From assembly GCF_900113645.1 (NCBI RefSeq), contig NZ_FOQC01000023.1:1-37129 (forward strand): a DNA stretch of 37,129 nucleotides, in the 5' to 3' direction. The stretch is from Trichococcus flocculiformis (GTDB lineage: Bacteria > Bacillota > Bacilli > Lactobacillales > Aerococcaceae). Position numbers and translations under genes: made by a program. This document shows positions 25,816 to 32,872 of this stretch, piece after piece. The notes beneath the pieces are model-generated. The model had not been told where the DNA came from, searched no databases, and worked only from the letters and a program-made list of their open reading frames with translations. How positions within the stretch are numbered: the first letter of the stretch is position 1; each line of letters begins with the position of its first letter.

Positions 25816-26206
25816 GGTGTTTGAGGACTACAACGACTACCATGACCGCGGCATGATCAAATGGGTAACGGCCTACGCGATGGATGAACTTGTGAAGTCC
25901 ATCTCTGCAGGAAAAGCGGAAGCCGTGAAGGACATCCCGATCCTCCCGCAGATGAGCCCTTCCGAAATCGATGAAACCTTGGCGGAGGCCTTGAAAAAAA
26001 ATCACCGTCTCTCGGTCCAACTGAACCAAAAGGATCGCTTCGGGCGCCAAACTGAGTCCATTGAAGGCTTTTTTAAAGGCTATTGCGGCGAGGATGAGAT
26101 CCTGATCGGCGAAGCATGGGTTCCGCTCGAACTCATCCGCAATGTGCACATTTTGCACAAAGAAAAATGGTCCCGAGTGGCGGTATTCAGACAAAATCAG
26201 GACTGA
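25784..26206 (+). CDS. YolD-like protein
   Basis: A 140-residue YolD-family protein, the usual partner of UmuC-like polymerases in Firmicutes. The typical N-terminal part is DRGMIKWVTAYAMDEL. The C-terminal barrel-like part contains GYCGEDEILIGEAWVPLELI, resembling small RNA-binding YolD folds. It overlaps the polymerase gene by 32 bases, so translation is coupled. GGTGAGG stands just before the ATG at 25784. It is expected to be induced with the polymerase in the SOS response; its molecular role is not known. Confidence 0.85.
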   Translation: MLKEPRKRTDKVFEDYNDYHDRGMIKWVTAYAMDELVKSISAGKAEAVKDIPILPQMSPSEIDETLAEALKKNHRLSVQLNQKDRFGRQTESIEGFFKGYCGEDEILIGEAWVPLELIRNVHILHKEKWSRVAVFRQNQD

Positions 26207-26236
26207 TTATACAGAACCTTGCTCACAGGACGATTG

Positions 26237-26265
26237 TTGTCTTTTTTGAACGGAAGGCTTATACT
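26237..26265 (+). promoter_or_regulatory. Promoter of YflT paralog 2
   Basis: TTGTCT (26237-26242) and TATACT (26260-26265) lie 17 bases apart. A long imperfect inverted repeat (CTCAAGA ... TCTTGAG, about 26264-26299) lies in the transcribed leader. Confidence 0.5.
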
Positions 26266-26314
26266 CAAGAAGAAAGAGAACGCTTTCTTTTCTCTTGAGA
26301 AGGGGGATATCGTC

Positions 26315-26659
26315 ATGACTTACATCATCCAGACCAGCGTCCATTCCATTGAGGAATGCAAACGTGCTGTAGAGGAACTGCATAAAAAAGGCTATACGAA
26401 AGAGCAGATCACATTGGTGACGAACAATGCCTACCAGGAAGCCATCTTGGAGAATTGGGACCTTCGCGGCGCAGACGGCGCGATTTTTTCCAGCCATTCG
26501 TTGCTGGAAAAGGTCAACAATCTGTTCAACCTGAAGCAATACGAACATTTCCAGGAAAAGACCGGGACTTTCCCCGGAGGTACGGACTTTCTTGCCGACC
26601 GCATCGCCGCCATCGAGAGCGGCAGCATCGTCATCATCACAAAAGAAGCGGACGAGTAA
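26315..26659 (+). CDS. YflT-type general stress protein (paralog 2)
   Basis: A 114-residue protein with the YflT pattern: TYIIQTSVHSIEECKRAVEE, YTKEQITLVTNNAYQEA and the closing strand GSIVIITKEADE. AGGGGG lies eight bases before the ATG at 26315; the frame extends upstream without a ribosome binding site. It is related to the products at 6369 and 26724. It is shorter than paralog 1 and lacks the acidic tail. Function unknown beyond its family's link to stress. Confidence 0.75.
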   Translation: MTYIIQTSVHSIEECKRAVEELHKKGYTKEQITLVTNNAYQEAILENWDLRGADGAIFSSHSLLEKVNNLFNLKQYEHFQEKTGTFPGGTDFLADRIAAIESGSIVIITKEADE

Positions 26660-26723
26660 CGGTTTCCTGATCGACTCATCAAACAGCTCTTTAACCCATA
26701 GAAAATGAAAGGACTGATGTGAT

Positions 26724-27095
26724 ATGCCAAAATTTGTGGCAGGTTCTTACCCGACCGTTGAAGCTGTGGAGGCAACCATTAAAACACTCCTCGAAAAAGG
26801 GCACAAACAAACCGATCTCCTGTTGGTCACCAACGCTTCGGATAAAAAAGAGCGGCTGACAAAAGAAACCGGCATTGAAGTCATCACCGAAACCGGACAG
26901 GATGAGAACTTCGATTGGAAGGAACTCGCCCCGCTCTACCCGTCTTTCGATGAGGAAGCCCTTTTCGAGCCATCCCCTCAGCATCCTTATCCGCAGCTGA
27001 CACCGGAACAGGAAGAAGAGCAAGAACGCAAGATGCAAGGATACTTCTCCGAATTGGAGGAAGGGAATGTTTTGATCATCGTCAGCGAGGGTTAA
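26724..27095 (+). CDS. YflT-type general stress protein (paralog 3)
   Basis: A 123-residue acidic protein starting MPKFVAGSYPTVEAVEATIK, close to the start of paralog 1 (MAKFVKGSYRTISEV). It has a DLLLVTNASDKKERL strand and a closing NVLIIVSEG strand. AAAGGA lies about eleven bases before the ATG. It follows paralog 2 by 64 bases on the same strand and is followed by a terminator, so the two form an operon. Confidence 0.75.
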   Translation: MPKFVAGSYPTVEAVEATIKTLLEKGHKQTDLLLVTNASDKKERLTKETGIEVITETGQDENFDWKELAPLYPSFDEEALFEPSPQHPYPQLTPEQEEEQERKMQGYFSELEEGNVLIIVSEG

Positions 27096-27117
27096 AATAG
27101 ATTTGTTCATCACTAAA

Positions 27118-27154
27118 AATGACCGTACTCTTATTCAGAGTACGGCCATTTTTC
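27118..27154 (+). terminator. Terminator after YflT paralog 3
   Basis: AATGaCCGTACTC pairs with GAGTACGGcCATT (one mismatch), followed by TTTTT. Confidence 0.85.
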
Positions 27155-27224
27155 ATTCTTCAAAAAAAGAGAGGCTCTTTTTTGCAAAGCAAGGGTGCTC
27201 ACCATACTAGTACCGCTTGCACCA

Positions 27225-27677
27225 CTAGGTAGAGAAATATATGAGCACAGCTATAAGAACAAATACATTAATAGATGAAATAATAGTGAGGTATCCACAT
27301 GAAATCTTGAATAATATTGCTGGAATCTTCTCTCTCCACTGCATCACAATATACAAAGAAAGAATAGCCGCCAAAGGAATGAACATTGAAATGAAGTTCA
27401 GAAAAATAACAAAGAAATTTGTCAATCGATCATTTTTGACTGCTTCATTCTGGATTATTGGGTGCTCATCGGAATGAGGCTCCGGATCGTTTGCATCAAA
27501 AATAGTTAACAGATCAGAACCGTAGATATCGGTAAGCAATTTTATGGAATGAATGTCTGGGGTTGTTCTACCAGTTTCCCAGTTTGATATTGTTTGTCTA
27601 GAGACGTGAAGCTTTACAGCTAAATCTTCTTGCGTATAATGATGCTCTTTTCTTAATTTTTTCAGAATGTGGTTCAT
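27225..27677 (-). CDS. XRE-family regulator with membrane tail (third type)
   Basis: A 150-residue regulator. Residues 1-60 form an HTH_3 domain (LRKEHHYTQEDLAVKLHVSR, then QTISNWETGRTTPD). After a polar linker come two hydrophobic helices (about 85-108 and 125-148, STINVFVLIAVLIYF-like). GGAGGT stands eight bases before the ATG at 27677. It is not a close copy of the pair at 18593 and 20824 but has the same design. It is divergent from the exported-protein gene at 27773/27825, which it probably controls; a TTGTAACAA site lies between them. Confidence 0.8.
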   Translation of the reverse strand: MNHILKKLRKEHHYTQEDLAVKLHVSRQTISNWETGRTTPDIHSIKLLTDIYGSDLLTIFDANDPEPHSDEHPIIQNEAVKNDRLTNFFVIFLNFISMFIPLAAILSLYIVMQWREKIPAILFKISCGYLTIISSINVFVLIAVLIYFST

Positions 27678-27772
27678 ACCCGTAACTACCTCCGTATGCA
27701 TTGATATACAAGCACTTGCAAAAGAAATTTGACAAGCAAAATTGCGCTTTTGTCAAAGAGTTTTGATAGATA

Positions 27773-28351
27773 ATGAAGCAAAATAGCTTCATACTAATTG
27801 TAACAAACAAAAGGAGTGGTAGAAATGGAAATAAAAAAATAGTAGTATTATCTTCAATACTGTCTTTGTTAGGGACCATGGTTGTCCCTACTGCACAAGC
27901 ATTCGCTAGCCAAACTCAATCTGAATCTTCATTTCAAGAAAATGAAGGCTACTTTTTGGATGAAAGGAATCAGCACTTTATGACCGTAGTCGATACTATT
28001 AGGAGCAATGGTAACAGTGCCCTTGCGGATGATCTATATTCATTTTTCAATGGTAAAATTGTGACTTCCCAAAATAGAGACCAGTTGGTTCTTGAATTTG
28101 AGGACTATTATAATCGTAGACCACAGACCCGCGCTGCCATGAGCACAGTATTAGCGACCATTGCAGCAGCTATGGCTGTGACTAGAGGGATGTATGAAGC
28201 TGGATACTACGCTGCCAGGCAGTTACATACAAGAGGGATGCTAACAAAAGAACAATATAAGCCAAATGGCGGTTGGTGGATGGCAGGAATTGCAGTCGCA
28301 TTTGGAATTCCCGCTTCATTAGGTTTTGATGACTATATGTACAATAGGTAA
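27773..28351 (+). CDS. Exported protein of unknown function; start interrupted by an A7 tract
   Basis: The open frame begins with an ATG at 27773 without a ribosome binding site. A much better start is the ATG at 27825, with AGGAG eight to ten bases upstream, but it meets a stop after MEIKK because the following tract (27833-27839) has seven A. Eight would give MEIKKIVVLSSILSLLGTMV, a normal signal peptide ending VPTAQAFAS. The mature part (about 140 residues) has a charged N half (EDYYNRRPQTR) and a hydrophobic helix (STVLATIAAAMAVTRGMYEA). It ends with a Gly-rich stretch (NGGWWMAGIAVAFGIPASLG). It could be a bacteriocin-like or surface protein. The next gene starts 11 bases after its stop. 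Confidence 0.6.
   Translation: MKQNSFILIVTNKRSGRNGNKKIVVLSSILSLLGTMVVPTAQAFASQTQSESSFQENEGYFLDERNQHFMTVVDTIRSNGNSALADDLYSFFNGKIVTSQNRDQLVLEFEDYYNRRPQTRAAMSTVLATIAAAMAVTRGMYEAGYYAARQLHTRGMLTKEQYKPNGGWWMAGIAVAFGIPASLGFDDYMYNR
27798..27806. promoter_or_regulatory. TTGTAACAA palindrome, site 3
   Basis: Context ATACTAATTGTAACAAAC, between the divergent XRE gene and the exported-protein gene, about 20 bases before the ribosome binding site of the latter. Confidence 0.4.
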
Positions 28352-28362
28352 GGAGGGATAAA

Positions 28363-28530
28363 ATGGAGTTATTACGCTCTGCTCTGGGCTTTTTCCTAAG
28401 TAATGCTGATATTTTAGCAATCATACTTCTTTCGATCGCTGTGATTAGATTAAGCATTGACAGTACCACTCAGGAAAAAGAAATTAAAGATCTAAAGGTA
28501 CAGATCGAGAATATCAAGAAAACTAAGTAA
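28363..28530 (+). CDS. 55-residue membrane-anchored coiled-coil protein
   Basis: AGGAGGG stands six bases before the ATG and 0-6 bases after the stop of the exported-protein gene, so the two are one operon. The product starts MELLRSALGFFLSNADILAI, has one transmembrane helix (about 16-31), then a charged coiled coil (QEKEIKDLKVQIENIKKTK). The design matches the 48-residue product at 19423-19569 and recalls BhlA/UviB-like proteins. It could be an immunity or export partner of the exported protein, which is inference. Confidence 0.65.
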   Translation: MELLRSALGFFLSNADILAIILLSIAVIRLSIDSTTQEKEIKDLKVQIENIKKTK

Positions 28531-28619
28531 CTCGACTTTCGCACTTGAAAGATCTATCTAATCCATTGATATATCAAGGTTTGTTTTAAAACCCTCAATA
28601 TCAAAAATATACGCAAAAA

Positions 28620-28830
28620 GACACCTCTACTTTGTAAAATGCAGTTAGCACACAACACATACGAAAGAGGGATGTCTTATGACGAATATTTTACCAGAAA
28701 ATCAAATTAATCAGGAATTAAATTCTTTTGTTCATCCATTTTTTCGCGAACAGAAACTGGGAACGTTACCGATTCAATCCAATCTCTGTAAAGAAGCAAG
28801 CATCTCACCGGTAATGCTGAGCCAGAATGT
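28620..28830 (+). pseudogene. Insertion sequence remnant (transposase N terminus)
   Basis: A short frame from 28679 reads MTNILPENQINQELNSFVHP followed by FFREQKLGTLPIQSN, which resembles the N terminus of IS4-like DDE transposases. Similarity fades near 28800, where the frame runs into the antisense of the DUF1905 gene. The left end AGACACCTCTACTTTG (from about 28619) resembles the arms of the hairpin repeats at 2858 and 4672. No catalytic domain is left. Family assignment is from memory of the motif and is uncertain. Confidence 0.5.
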
Positions 28831-29134
28831 CATTACCCAGAATATGCTCCTCAGCATCCAACAGCCACATCGTCACCACTACCTTGTCCCCGCCACTCTT
28901 CCCTATTGATTTACGGATTTTGGCATTGATGGACATGATCGCATTTTTATCCCGCAGCGGCATCAGGTTCATCACCCCAAAGCCATAGCCGTCGATGGTG
29001 CCTCTGACTTTGATGCTTCCCCATGGTCCACTGATTTGTTTTGTGTCCGGGACTTCAATATGATAGGTCCACGCACCTTTGCCGGATACATATTTGAGTT
29101 CCAGCTCTTTGTTGTCCACTATTTTCTCTTCCAA
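28805..29134 (-). CDS. DUF1905 domain protein
   Basis: A 109-residue small beta protein. DUF1905 signs are SGKGAWTYHIEVPD, WGSIKVRGTIDGYGF, LMPLRDKNAIMSINAKIRKS and GKSGGDKVVVTMWL. The function is unknown; the domain is often fused to other small domains. Start: TTG at 29134 with AAGGGG about ten bases upstream. The insertion sequence remnant reaches its 3' end, so the last residues (NDILAQHYR) may not be original. Confidence 0.7.
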   Translation of the reverse strand: MEEKIVDNKELELKYVSGKGAWTYHIEVPDTKQISGPWGSIKVRGTIDGYGFGVMNLMPLRDKNAIMSINAKIRKSIGKSGGDKVVVTMWLLDAEEHILGNDILAQHYR

Positions 29135-29199
29135 AGTCTTTTTCCCCTTCCATTATGAGCGGTGAAGATTGAACGGAATTTCGAAATGATTCGATTCAA

Positions 29200-29243
29200 A
29201 AAAGAAGCAGGAGAACCGACAAAACGGTTTTTCCTGCTTCTTT
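29200..29243 (-). terminator. Terminator of the SRP RNA gene
   Basis: AAAGAAGCAGG...AACCG pairs with CGGTT...CCTGCTTCTTT around ACAAAA. It lies just after the SRP RNA on the minus strand. Confidence 0.8.
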
Positions 29244-29257
29244 GTATAAGTTATATT

Positions 29258-29348
29258 AACTTACAGCACATGGCGATACCTACTTATAGCTGCTTCCTTC
29301 CGGATCTGACTCAATTCATAAGATCGCCATTGCCATAAGGCCTTTCGG
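29258..29348 (-). ncRNA. ffs: Signal recognition particle RNA, small bacterial type
   Basis: On the minus strand the apical loop GTCAGATCCGGAAGGAAGCA is the hallmark of SRP RNA (GGAAG tetraloop and asymmetric loop that bind Ffh). Flanking arms ATGGCGAT and ATCGCCAT pair. With about 90 bases it is the short form lacking the Alu domain. Position upstream of a terminator and downstream of tadA is common in Firmicutes. The exact ends are approximate. Confidence 0.92.
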
Positions 29349-29382
29349 CATTTCTTATCATACCATAGCCAAAAATAAAAAG

Positions 29383-29898
29383 CTAGCCTTTTTTTTCTTC
29401 CTGCATGTGTTCGCGGAGATGCTTGCGGCTTTTTTCCTTACGTTCTTTGCGCAGCGCCCGGAAAAAATCCTGCAGCAGCGTCCGGCATTCTTCCTCCAGC
29501 ACACCTCGTTCGACCTCGCTCTGATGGTTGAAACGTTCATCCTGGAGCAGGTTCATCAGCGTACCAGCCGTCCCGCCTTTCAGGTCGGATGCACCATAAT
29601 AGACTTTCTTGATCCGCGACAACAGGATCGCGCCGCAGCACATCGGGCAAGGCTCCAAGGTCACATAGAGCTCCGCTTCCTCGAGCCGCCAATTCTTCTT
29701 GAATGCATTGGCCTCTCTGATCGCCGTCATTTCCGCATGCGTCGTCGCATCATTCGTCACTTCGCGTTCATTGTGACCGCGTCCGATGATTTCGCCTTTC
29801 CAGACGATCACCGCTCCGATCGGCACTTCCCCTATGGCCGCAGCCTTTTCCGCCTCCTTGATGGCTTCCCGCATATACTGTTCCTTCAACTCATCCAT
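29383..29898 (-). CDS. tadA: tRNA adenosine(34) deaminase
   Basis: The enzyme converts A34 to inosine in tRNA-Arg(ACG), and such a tRNA is encoded in this window at 36271. Zinc-binding deaminase motifs: THAEMTAI (His54, Glu56) and LEPCPMCCGAILLSR (Cys84, Cys87). GEVPIGAVIV is typical. Length 171, with a basic tail. It lies between the MFS gene and the SRP RNA on the minus strand. The spacing to the MFS stop is 18 bases, so co-transcription is possible. Confidence 0.95.
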   Translation of the reverse strand: MDELKEQYMREAIKEAEKAAAIGEVPIGAVIVWKGEIIGRGHNEREVTNDATTHAEMTAIREANAFKKNWRLEEAELYVTLEPCPMCCGAILLSRIKKVYYGASDLKGGTAGTLMNLLQDERFNHQSEVERGVLEEECRTLLQDFFRALRKERKEKSRKHLREHMQEEKKG

Positions 29899-29916
29899 CT
29901 TCCCATACCTCGTCCC

Positions 29917-31167
29917 TTATGCTTCTTCAATCTCAGTAAGTGACATTTCACTTGCTTGTTTTTTCTTCAGTAAGGCCTCATGCATCATAATCATAACAAA
30001 TAAGATGACGCCCAGATAGAGGGGGAACAAGGAAACAGTGATATGATCGGCGATCAGGCCGAATACGGGCGGCATCATCAAAATCCCCACATAAGCGGCT
30101 GCCATCTGCACACCGATGATTGCCTGTGAGCGATCGGCACCGAACAATTCAGGGGTGGAATGGATGATGCACGGATAAATAGGCGCACAACCCAGTCCGA
30201 CCAACAGAAGGCCCAGCAACGCAGTCGTTTCGCCGAATGGCAGCATCAAGGCAGACACGCCTGCCACTATCAACACTTGTCCCAAACGGATCATGGCGGC
30301 ATCATTGAACCGCATGGTCAAAAACCCGCTGATTGCCCGCCCGACGGTAATTCCGATAAAGAACAAACTCGCAAAACCAGCAGCCGTTTCTGCGGATAAC
30401 CCTCTATGTAGGACAAGATAGCTGCTTGCCCAAAGCGCTGCCGTCTGCTCCAAGGCACAATAGCAGAAGAAAGTGATCATGATCTCTTTCGCTCCAGGGA
30501 TCCTGATGATCTGCTGCAAAGAGAGGGCCTTCCCATGCGTTCCTTGTTCCTTGCCTTCCTTTTCAGAAAAATCCGCACGCTTCTTTCCCCAAAGTGGCAA
30601 GCTGAACAAGAGCACGGCTGTCAAGGCGACTTGAACAAGAGCGATATAATTGTAGCCCATGTTCCAACGATTTCCACCGTTCAAAGCGTACGCCAACACA
30701 TACGGTCCCAGCGAAGCACCGACTCCCCACATACAGTGAAGCCAGCTCATGTGCCGGCTGGAATAATGCAAAGCAACGTAATTATTCAGCGATGCATCCA
30801 CTCCGCCGGTACCCAGCCCATACGGAATGGCCCATAAACAAAGCGACCAAAAGGACTGACTCATGGAGAAACCAAACAAAGCGGTCGCGGTCAAAGCAAC
30901 ACTCACAGCAGTTACTTTGCCTGTCCCGAACCTGCGCGTAAGGCGGTCACTTTGCAAGCTGGACACAATGGTTCCCACCGCGATGATCATTGAAATACCC
31001 CCAGCATAAGAAACCGGCACACCGAATTCCCTGTACATCGTCGGCCAAGCGGAACCCAACAATGCATCAGGCAAGCCTAAACTGATAAAAGCAAGATAAA
31101 TGATTGCCAATAGTAAACTGAACATCTTTTTGTGTAGCCTCCTTGTCTCTTTGATTCCAATCTCCAT
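29917..31167 (-). CDS. Major facilitator superfamily transporter
   Basis: A 416-residue, twelve-helix transporter of the fucose-permease-like MFS group. It has LAFISLGLPDALLGSAWPTM at the first helix, RRFGTGKV in the loop, and IGITVGRAISGFLTMRFND in the second half. The substrate is unknown. The start is ambiguous: the ATG at 31167 has only AAGG. The ATG at 31125 (MFSLLL) has a strong AAGGAGG but twelve bases away, and would give a more usual N terminus. It lies upstream of tadA and is divergent from a PucR-type regulator, which may control it. Confidence 0.85.
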   Translation of the reverse strand: MEIGIKETRRLHKKMFSLLLAIIYLAFISLGLPDALLGSAWPTMYREFGVPVSYAGGISMIIAVGTIVSSLQSDRLTRRFGTGKVTAVSVALTATALFGFSMSQSFWSLCLWAIPYGLGTGGVDASLNNYVALHYSSRHMSWLHCMWGVGASLGPYVLAYALNGGNRWNMGYNYIALVQVALTAVLLFSLPLWGKKRADFSEKEGKEQGTHGKALSLQQIIRIPGAKEIMITFFCYCALEQTAALWASSYLVLHRGLSAETAAGFASLFFIGITVGRAISGFLTMRFNDAAMIRLGQVLIVAGVSALMLPFGETTALLGLLLVGLGCAPIYPCIIHSTPELFGADRSQAIIGVQMAAAYVGILMMPPVFGLIADHITVSLFPLYLGVILFVMIMMHEALLKKKQASEMSLTEIEEA

Positions 31168-31333
31168 TTTACCTTAAAAGAAAATAATTAGACATTATCT
31201 TTACATTGAAAATCCCTCATTGTCTGACGATGGCCAGTTTCCTATTTTTTTCGCGCAAATAAGCGATAATAGTGCTAAAATAGATAAAAAGGCCTTGCAA
31301 ACGACAGGCTATCCCGAAAAATGAGGTGACGGT

Positions 31334-32230
31334 TTGAATCAAAACGAACTCCAACAATTATTCCCGGAAGCAAAAATCACAACTGCGCCCAGTCTCGGGC
31401 CAACTTACTTCACCCTGCCTTTTCAGAGCCGTTGGGTACATATCCCAGAACACACGCTGAATGGCCGCGAAAAAGCACTTTTGAAGCAATTGCTGCTCAA
31501 CGAGGACCAGACATCCGAAATTCCGCAAAATCCTTGGGCACAGTTTTTGTTGGGCCATAAAACCGACATACCCTCTGGACTAGCGCAGACCCAATTGCTC
31601 CAGTTCAGCCTTTCCTATCGGGAAGAGGATGCGGGTTCTTTCGATCAAGCACTGTGGCTCGATGCTTTCAGCCAGACATTGCCACTTGTCCGCGATTGCT
31701 TCTTTTTGAATAGCAAAAGCGGCGTATTCATCCTCGACAGCCCGGAGCCTTACTGCATCGATGACGAACTGGCGGCGGTGCTCGATATTCTGGATGACGA
31801 CTTCAGCCTGCGCACAACCCTTTACCTCGGCCAAAGGTGGCCTGTCGATGCCCGCTTGCCGCTCCTTTTCGAAGAGGAGAGGAAAATCTTTGCGGCCAGC
31901 CGAACAATCGCTAAAGGCAACAAGATCACAACGCTTGCCGCAATCGCGCTCCCTTACTTCATCTCGGAATCAGGAAGCCAAAACCCAGTACTGCAAGCCT
32001 TGCAGACTACGATCGGATCCAGCGACGGCACGGACGAACTGATTACAGCCATGTGGCGGAACCAAGGAAACCTGTCGAAAGCGGCTGCTGACCTTTACCT
32101 GCATCGCAATACGCTTCAGTATCGGATTGATCGCTTTTTCGATGCGACCGGCTTGTCCTTGAAGAACATGGATGACCTGGCCTTGGCATATCTCGCCATT
32201 ACTGCGGTCGCGGGGATACCCAACAACTAA
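31334..32230 (+). CDS. PucR/CdaR-type helix-turn-helix regulator
   Basis: A 298-residue regulator. The C terminus (about 235-290) is a PucR-type HTH: TAMWRNQGNLSKAAADLYLH and RNTLQYRIDRFFDATGLSL, the classic pattern of PF13556. The N-terminal part is not recognised and should sense a signal. It starts with TTG at 31334, with GAGGTGA about four bases upstream. It is divergent from the MFS gene, suggesting local control. A terminator follows the stop. Confidence 0.85.
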   Translation: MNQNELQQLFPEAKITTAPSLGPTYFTLPFQSRWVHIPEHTLNGREKALLKQLLLNEDQTSEIPQNPWAQFLLGHKTDIPSGLAQTQLLQFSLSYREEDAGSFDQALWLDAFSQTLPLVRDCFFLNSKSGVFILDSPEPYCIDDELAAVLDILDDDFSLRTTLYLGQRWPVDARLPLLFEEERKIFAASRTIAKGNKITTLAAIALPYFISESGSQNPVLQALQTTIGSSDGTDELITAMWRNQGNLSKAAADLYLHRNTLQYRIDRFFDATGLSLKNMDDLALAYLAITAVAGIPNN

Positions 32231-32270
32231 AAAACGGCTATCCCACATCGGGACAGCCGTTTTTCCTTTT
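32230..32270 (+). terminator. Terminator after the PucR-type gene
   Basis: AAAAACGGCTaTCCC pairs with GGGAcAGCCGTTTTT around a five-base loop, followed by more T. Confidence 0.9.
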
Positions 32271-32389
32271 TAAAGCACGTTACTTGCCGGAAAAATGTCG
32301 ATTAGATCTCCATGGAGAAGCGACTAGGATACCGTGGCTCCGGTCGTCCGATTCTTCCTATTTATCGGACATCTGTCAGAATACCGCAC

Positions 32390-32424
32390 AAAAAAAAGGA
32401 TTGTCTGCAGATGAGACAATCCTT
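32390..32424 (-). terminator. Terminator of the small membrane/stress protein gene
   Basis: AAGGATTGTCT pairs with AGACAATCCTT around seven bases. On the minus strand it is followed by a run of T (TTTTTTTGTG). Confidence 0.85.
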
Positions 32425-32436
32425 GTTTCAACATTC

Positions 32437-32772
32437 TTATCTATGCAACTTATCGCCTACGCTGTCTTTTACATCGCCGGCCTTGTCCTTAAAATCAGAG
32501 AATAGGTCCATTGCTGACTCTTTCCAATCGCCTGCTCTGTCGACAACACGCAAGAATCCATCGATTTCATCATCCGTCAAATCCTCGATTGCCTTCAAAA
32601 ACTTTTGGCTGCCCTTGAGATGATCCTTCACAAAATTTTTCATGCGCTGACGGTTCAAGTAGGAGCCGATTTTGTCCACTGCTTCTTCCTCATATGCCAA
32701 AGCTGCTGCAATTGCCGCAATCGCTGCTGTAGCACCCAAACCGATCAACAATGCTTTTTTAGAATTCTTCAT
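32437..32772 (-). CDS. Small membrane-anchored stress-like protein
   Basis: A 111-residue protein with a short N-terminal hydrophobic helix (KALLIGLGATAAIAAIAAAL) and a long charged helical part (RQRMKNFVKDHLKGSQKF, then a FSDFKDKAGDVKDSVGDKL amphipathic tail). The design resembles YtxH-like or CsbD-like stress proteins, but I do not claim the family. AGGAGGG lies ten bases before the ATG at 32772. It is separate from clpC, with about 100 bases between. Confidence 0.65.
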   Translation of the reverse strand: MKNSKKALLIGLGATAAIAAIAAALAYEEEAVDKIGSYLNRQRMKNFVKDHLKGSQKFLKAIEDLTDDEIDGFLRVVDRAGDWKESAMDLFSDFKDKAGDVKDSVGDKLHR

Positions 32773-32872
32773 CTTGTTTGTTCCCTCCTCTAACTTCTGT
32801 ACCTGTATTTTAGCACAAACGGTAGCGATAGCCGAACAATAACCCTGCCTGCCAAATGTGGACACGCCACTT

